From NCBI GenBank assembly GCA_902784565.1, contig CACZVE010000021.1, positions 1 to 61,896 on the forward strand: a stretch of 61,896 nt of DNA, given 5' to 3'. Under the pieces are notes generated by a model that was not told the DNA's origin, searched no databases, and saw nothing but the letters and a program-made list of their open reading frames with translations. Shown here one piece after another: positions 59,231 through 61,896 of the stretch. The translations under genes and the position numbers were made by a program. This DNA comes from an uncultured Prevotellaceae bacterium. Lineage in GTDB: Bacteria; Bacteroidota; Bacteroidia; Bacteroidales; Bacteroidaceae. Position 1 is the first letter of the stretch; every line of letters begins with the position of its first letter.

Positions 59231-60112
59231 TTACCGCAGTTGGGCGGCCATTTGCTGCTGGAGTTCCTGGGCTTTCTGCGCGGCAACCTCGGCGAAGTCC
59301 TCACCGTTGGAGGCATAGATGATGCCACGGGAAGAATTGACAAGCAGACCGCAGTCGTCAGTCATGCCGTAACGACAAACTTCCTCCAAAGAACCGCCTT
59401 GTGCGCCGACACCTGGAACGAGCAGGAAATGGTGGGGGGCGATGCTGCGGATATCCTCGAACATCTTACCCTGAGTGGCACCGACAACGAACATCATGTT
59501 TTCTTCTGTGCCCCATTGCAGCGAGGTCTTCAACACACGCTCAAAGAGACGCTCACCCGGGAAAATTCCTGGTCCCCACCTGCCAACAAGAGGCGTATGG
59601 AGCGGCGTCATCTGGAAGTCCTGTGAGCCCTTGTTGGAAGTCAGAGCCAACAAGATGACCCACTTGCCATCGTAGCCGAGGAAAGGCGTGACAGAGTCTT
59701 CGCCCATATAAGGGGCGACGGTAAGGGCATCGACATCATATTCCTCGAAGAAGGTCTTGGCATACATCTTCGACGTGTTACCGATATCCCCGCGCTTGGC
59801 ATCGGCGATGATGAAGTGGTTGGGGTATTCCTCCTTCAGATAGTCGATGGTGGCTTCGAAGGCCAGAATACCGTCGACGCCGTAAGCCTCATAGAAAGCG
59901 AGGTTGGGTTTATAGGCCACGCAATAAGGTGCTGTGGCATCGATGATGAGGGCATTAAACTCGCAGAAGGCGCGGAAGATATAGTCCTCGCCGTCATGGC
60001 TCTTGGCCTCTTCGATGATACACTGGGGAATCTTCGTAATGTCGGTGTCGAGACCGACGCAGAGAAAACTCTGCTTCTCGCGAATCTGGGATATCAGTTC
60101 TTGTCGGGTCAT
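59231..60112 (-). CDS. pyrF: Orotidine 5'-phosphate decarboxylase (type 2)
   Basis: Final step of UMP synthesis, 293 aa, the longer bacterial type 2 form. [20 protein letters not shown] is the N-terminal signature, [20 protein letters not shown] carries the catalytic Lys-Asp pair, and [16 protein letters not shown] with [19 protein letters not shown] binds phosphate. It is third in a purM-prfA-pyrF run, with a low-complexity linker before it. A repeat array follows about 20 bp downstream. Confidence 0.97.
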   Translation of the reverse strand: MTRQELISQIREKQSFLCVGLDTDITKIPQCIIEEAKSHDGEDYIFRAFCEFNALIIDATAPYCVAYKPNLAFYEAYGVDGILAFEATIDYLKEEYPNHFIIADAKRGDIGNTSKMYAKTFFEEYDVDALTVAPYMGEDSVTPFLGYDGKWVILLALTSNKGSQDFQMTPLHTPLVGRWGPGIFPGERLFERVLKTSLQWGTEENMMFVVGATQGKMFEDIRSIAPHHFLLVPGVGAQGGSLEEVCRYGMTDDCGLLVNSSRGIIYASNGEDFAEVAAQKAQELQQQMAAQLR

Positions 60113-60142
60113 GGATTTGATGGGATTAATGGGTTTGATGGG
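60113..60142. repeat. GGGATTAATGGGTTT-type linker, pyrF-prfA junction
   Basis: Minus strand consists of CCCATTAATCCCATCAAATC-like units filling the gap between prfA and pyrF. The same type occurs at 34201-34230 and 61260-61280. Confidence 0.7.
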
Positions 60143-61252
60143 TTAGAGTTCGGTTTCCTTCATGCGTTCGGCGTTCTCGGCTACGGTGAGGGCATCGATC
60201 ATTGCCTGGATGTCGCCACCGAGGAATCCCTGTAGGTCGTGGGTGGTATAACCGATGCGATGATCAGTCACACGTCCCTGTGGGAAGTTATAGGTACGGA
60301 TCTTCGCACTGCGGTCGCCGGTGGATACAAGACTCTTACGACGCGAGGCGATGTCGTCCATATACTTCTGGTGTTCTTTGTCGTAGATGAAGGTGTAGAG
60401 ACGCGAGAGGGCACGTTCCTTGTTCTTTGGCTGGTCACGGGTCTCGGTACACTCGATGAGGATCTCCTCGGTCTCGCCGGTATTGGGGTTTTTCCACATA
60501 TAACGCAGACGCACACCAGACTCCACCTTGTTGACGTTCTGGCCACCGGCACCGCTGGAACGGAAGGTGTCCCACTTGATCTCGCCCTCGTTGACGTGTA
60601 CCTCAAACTTATCGGCTTCGGGCAGCACGGCGACAGTGGCGGCACTGGTATGCATACGACCCTGTGTCTCGGTGGCAGGCACACGCTGTACACGGTGGAC
60701 ACCCGACTCGTATTTCAATGTGCCATAGACATCAGCACCGCTGACGGCGAAATCGATTTCCTTATAGCCACCGACAGCACCCTCGGAGACGCTGGTGATG
60801 CTGACCTGCCAACCCTTGGCATCGCAAAAGCTCTTGTACATCTTAAACAGGTCGCCGGCAAAGAGACAGGCCTCGTCACCGCCTGTTCCGGCACGAATCT
60901 CCATCTGTACGTTCTTCGCATCCTCGGGATCCTTCGGGATGAGGGCGATCTTGATCTCCTCTTCCAGTTTGGGTTGGAGTTCCTCATTGACGGCCAGTTC
61001 CTCGCGGGCCATTTCCTTCATCTCGGGATCGTCCTCGTTGGCGAGGATATCTTTAGCCTCCTTGATACTGTTCAGACAGGCGATATATCGTTTGCGGGCA
61101 TCCATGATGTCGCCCAGGTCCTTGTATTCCTTTGTCAGTTTTACGAAACGGTTCTGGTCGGCAATGACGTCGGGGTCGGTAATCAGAGTCGACACCTCCT
61201 CGAAACGCGCCTCCAGGCCGTCGAGTTTCTGTAGTATGCTGTTATTCTCCAT
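60143..61252 (-). CDS. prfA: Peptide chain release factor 1
   Basis: Recognises UAA and UAG stop codons and triggers peptide release, 369 aa. The catalytic GGQ is in RSSGAGGQNVNKVESGVRLR, and the codon-recognition PxT motif is PAT in RVQRVPATETQGR. ENNSILQKLDGLEARFEEVS starts the N-terminal coiled coil. Normal length and order. Confidence 0.97.
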   Translation of the reverse strand: MENNSILQKLDGLEARFEEVSTLITDPDVIADQNRFVKLTKEYKDLGDIMDARKRYIACLNSIKEAKDILANEDDPEMKEMAREELAVNEELQPKLEEEIKIALIPKDPEDAKNVQMEIRAGTGGDEACLFAGDLFKMYKSFCDAKGWQVSITSVSEGAVGGYKEIDFAVSGADVYGTLKYESGVHRVQRVPATETQGRMHTSAATVAVLPEADKFEVHVNEGEIKWDTFRSSGAGGQNVNKVESGVRLRYMWKNPNTGETEEILIECTETRDQPKNKERALSRLYTFIYDKEHQKYMDDIASRRKSLVSTGDRSAKIRTYNFPQGRVTDHRIGYTTHDLQGFLGGDIQAMIDALTVAENAERMKETEL

Positions 61253-61280
61253 TTAATGATGATGGGATTAATGGGTTTAA
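61253..61280. repeat. GGGATTAATGGGTTT-type linker, prfA-purM junction
   Basis: GATGGGATTAATGGGTTTAA fills the prfA-purM gap and supplies the purM stop codon. Matches the linkers at 60113 and 34201. Confidence 0.7.
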
Positions 61281-61896
61281 TAGGTGAAGGTGCCGAACTC
61301 GCTTTGGATGGTGAGGCTCTTCGGGCCTTCCTCGATGTGACCGATGATTTGGGCATCGATGTTGAAGGATTTGCTGATGGCGATGACCTGCTCTGCAATC
61401 TCGGGACGGATGTAGATCTCCATGCGATGTCCCATGTTGAATACCTGGTACATCTCCTTCCAGTCGGTGCCGGAGCACTCATGGATGGCGCGGAAGAGTG
61501 GGGGCACGGGGAACATGTTGTCCTTGATGACACGACAGTTGTCGTTGACGAAATGCAGTACCTTGGTCTGGGCACCACCCGTACAATGTACCATGCCGTG
61601 GATCTCAGGACGTAGTTCGTCGAGCAATTTCTTGATCACCGGGGCATAGGTGCGGGTAGGAGAGAGTACGAGTTGTCCAGCATCCACAGGCGAGCCTTCG
61701 ACGCTGTCCGTCAGTTTGTACTTACCACTATACACCAGTTCATCGGGCACAGCGTGGTCGTAACTCTCGGGATAGTTCTCGGCGAGGTATTTGGCGAAGA
61801 CATCGTGACGGGCAGAGGTCAAACCATTCGAACCCATACCGCCGTTGTAACGCTTCTCATAGGTGGCCTGACCAGTGCTGGAAAGACCTACGATGA
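61277..61896 (-). CDS. purM: Phosphoribosylformylglycinamidine cyclo-ligase (AIR synthetase), partial
   Basis: Closes the imidazole ring to make AIR in purine synthesis. The visible part is the C-terminal half of the PurM fold, about 205 codons: IVGLSSTGQATYEKRYNGGM at the window edge, LVLSPTRTYAPVIKKLLDEL, then HGMVHCTGGAQTKVLHFVND and MYQVFNMGHRMEIYIRP. The frame is open to the right edge, so the N-terminus is outside. It heads the purM-prfA-pyrF run. Confidence 0.95.
   Translation of the reverse strand, partial: IVGLSSTGQATYEKRYNGGMGSNGLTSARHDVFAKYLAENYPESYDHAVPDELVYSGKYKLTDSVEGSPVDAGQLVLSPTRTYAPVIKKLLDELRPEIHGMVHCTGGAQTKVLHFVNDNCRVIKDNMFPVPPLFRAIHECSGTDWKEMYQVFNMGHRMEIYIRPEIAEQVIAISKSFNIDAQIIGHIEEGPKSLTIQSEFGTFTY

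Noticed and set aside
58588-59343. Open frames inside the 58.6-59.2 kb arrays
   Set aside because: The 43-bp array cannot keep a reading frame, and the frames there shift register every unit or run antisense into pyrF. The 42-bp frame lacks a promoter and gene-like composition.

Overview
The window looks like a Bacteroidales chromosome, most probably Prevotella or a close relative. The evidence is the family content: DUF4270, DUF5103 (type IX secretion plug), DUF4251, DUF4494 and DUF4738-like lipoproteins, a BspA-type surface protein with a type IX-style C-terminus, class III fructose bisphosphatase and M49 dipeptidyl peptidase. The promoters agree: many genes are preceded by TAnnTTTG, often with TTTG about 20 bp further upstream, which is the Bacteroidetes -7/-33 pattern. 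I see no rRNA, tRNA, insertion sequence or CRISPR array. All calls were made by reading the sequence without database searches.

Layout. 0-4.7 kb: 3' part of carB (start codon inside the window, C-terminus beyond the left edge), an ECF sigma/anti-sigma/effector operon, a 41-bp repeat array and a DUF4251 lipoprotein. 4.8-8.5 kb: one HicA toxin with two HicB antitoxins, then a UvrD/PcrA helicase. 8.5-14.3 kb: GT5 starch-synthase-like protein, DUF4270 lipoprotein and an unlisted 43-aa gene on the minus strand; AraC-type regulator, DPP III and an AlkD-like protein on the plus strand. 14.3-20 kb: fur, purA, hisS and a membrane-spanning one-component regulator. 20-28.8 kb (minus): T9SS plug, fbp, two glycosyltransferases, lysA, lysC, ftsE and hisIE. 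28.9-33.4 kb: a 1352-aa BspA-like protein and a 42-bp repeat array, together separating hisIE from hisF. 33.4-38.1 kb (minus): hisF, hisA, hisH, purU, an FHA protein and an HU/SPOR membrane protein. 38-47.7 kb: lipoprotein, nudC, 5'-nucleotidase, DnaJ-like protein, kdsB, MORN protein, glgB and a membrane protein. 47.7-53.6 kb (minus): two tandem acyl-CoA synthetases, a LolC/E permease and an aminotransferase. 53.7-56.9 kb: membrane pseudokinase, DUF4494, YggS and EFR1. 56.9-59.2 kb: a small accessory island with an orphan CdiA-type nuclease, two candidate small RNAs, a truncated HNH endonuclease and two repeat arrays. 59.2-61.9 kb (minus): pyrF, prfA and partial purM.

Most of the window is ordinary housekeeping: pyrimidine, purine, histidine and lysine synthesis, glycogen and KDO metabolism, and translation. 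Genes are packed with ATGA or TAATG overlaps, so much of it is co-transcribed.

The most unusual signals are: (1) four intergenic tandem arrays with unrelated sequences but nearly the same unit length (41, 42, 42 and 43 bp), three with a hairpin-forming core in every unit; (2) an orphan nuclease gene flanked by two minus-strand promoter-to-terminator units that look like small RNAs; (3) several genes whose start codon, often GTG, lies where transcription should begin, suggesting leaderless mRNAs; (4) a surface-protein gene with its own promoter and terminator inside the histidine cluster, and a 7-bp slippage-prone repeat inside hisH.
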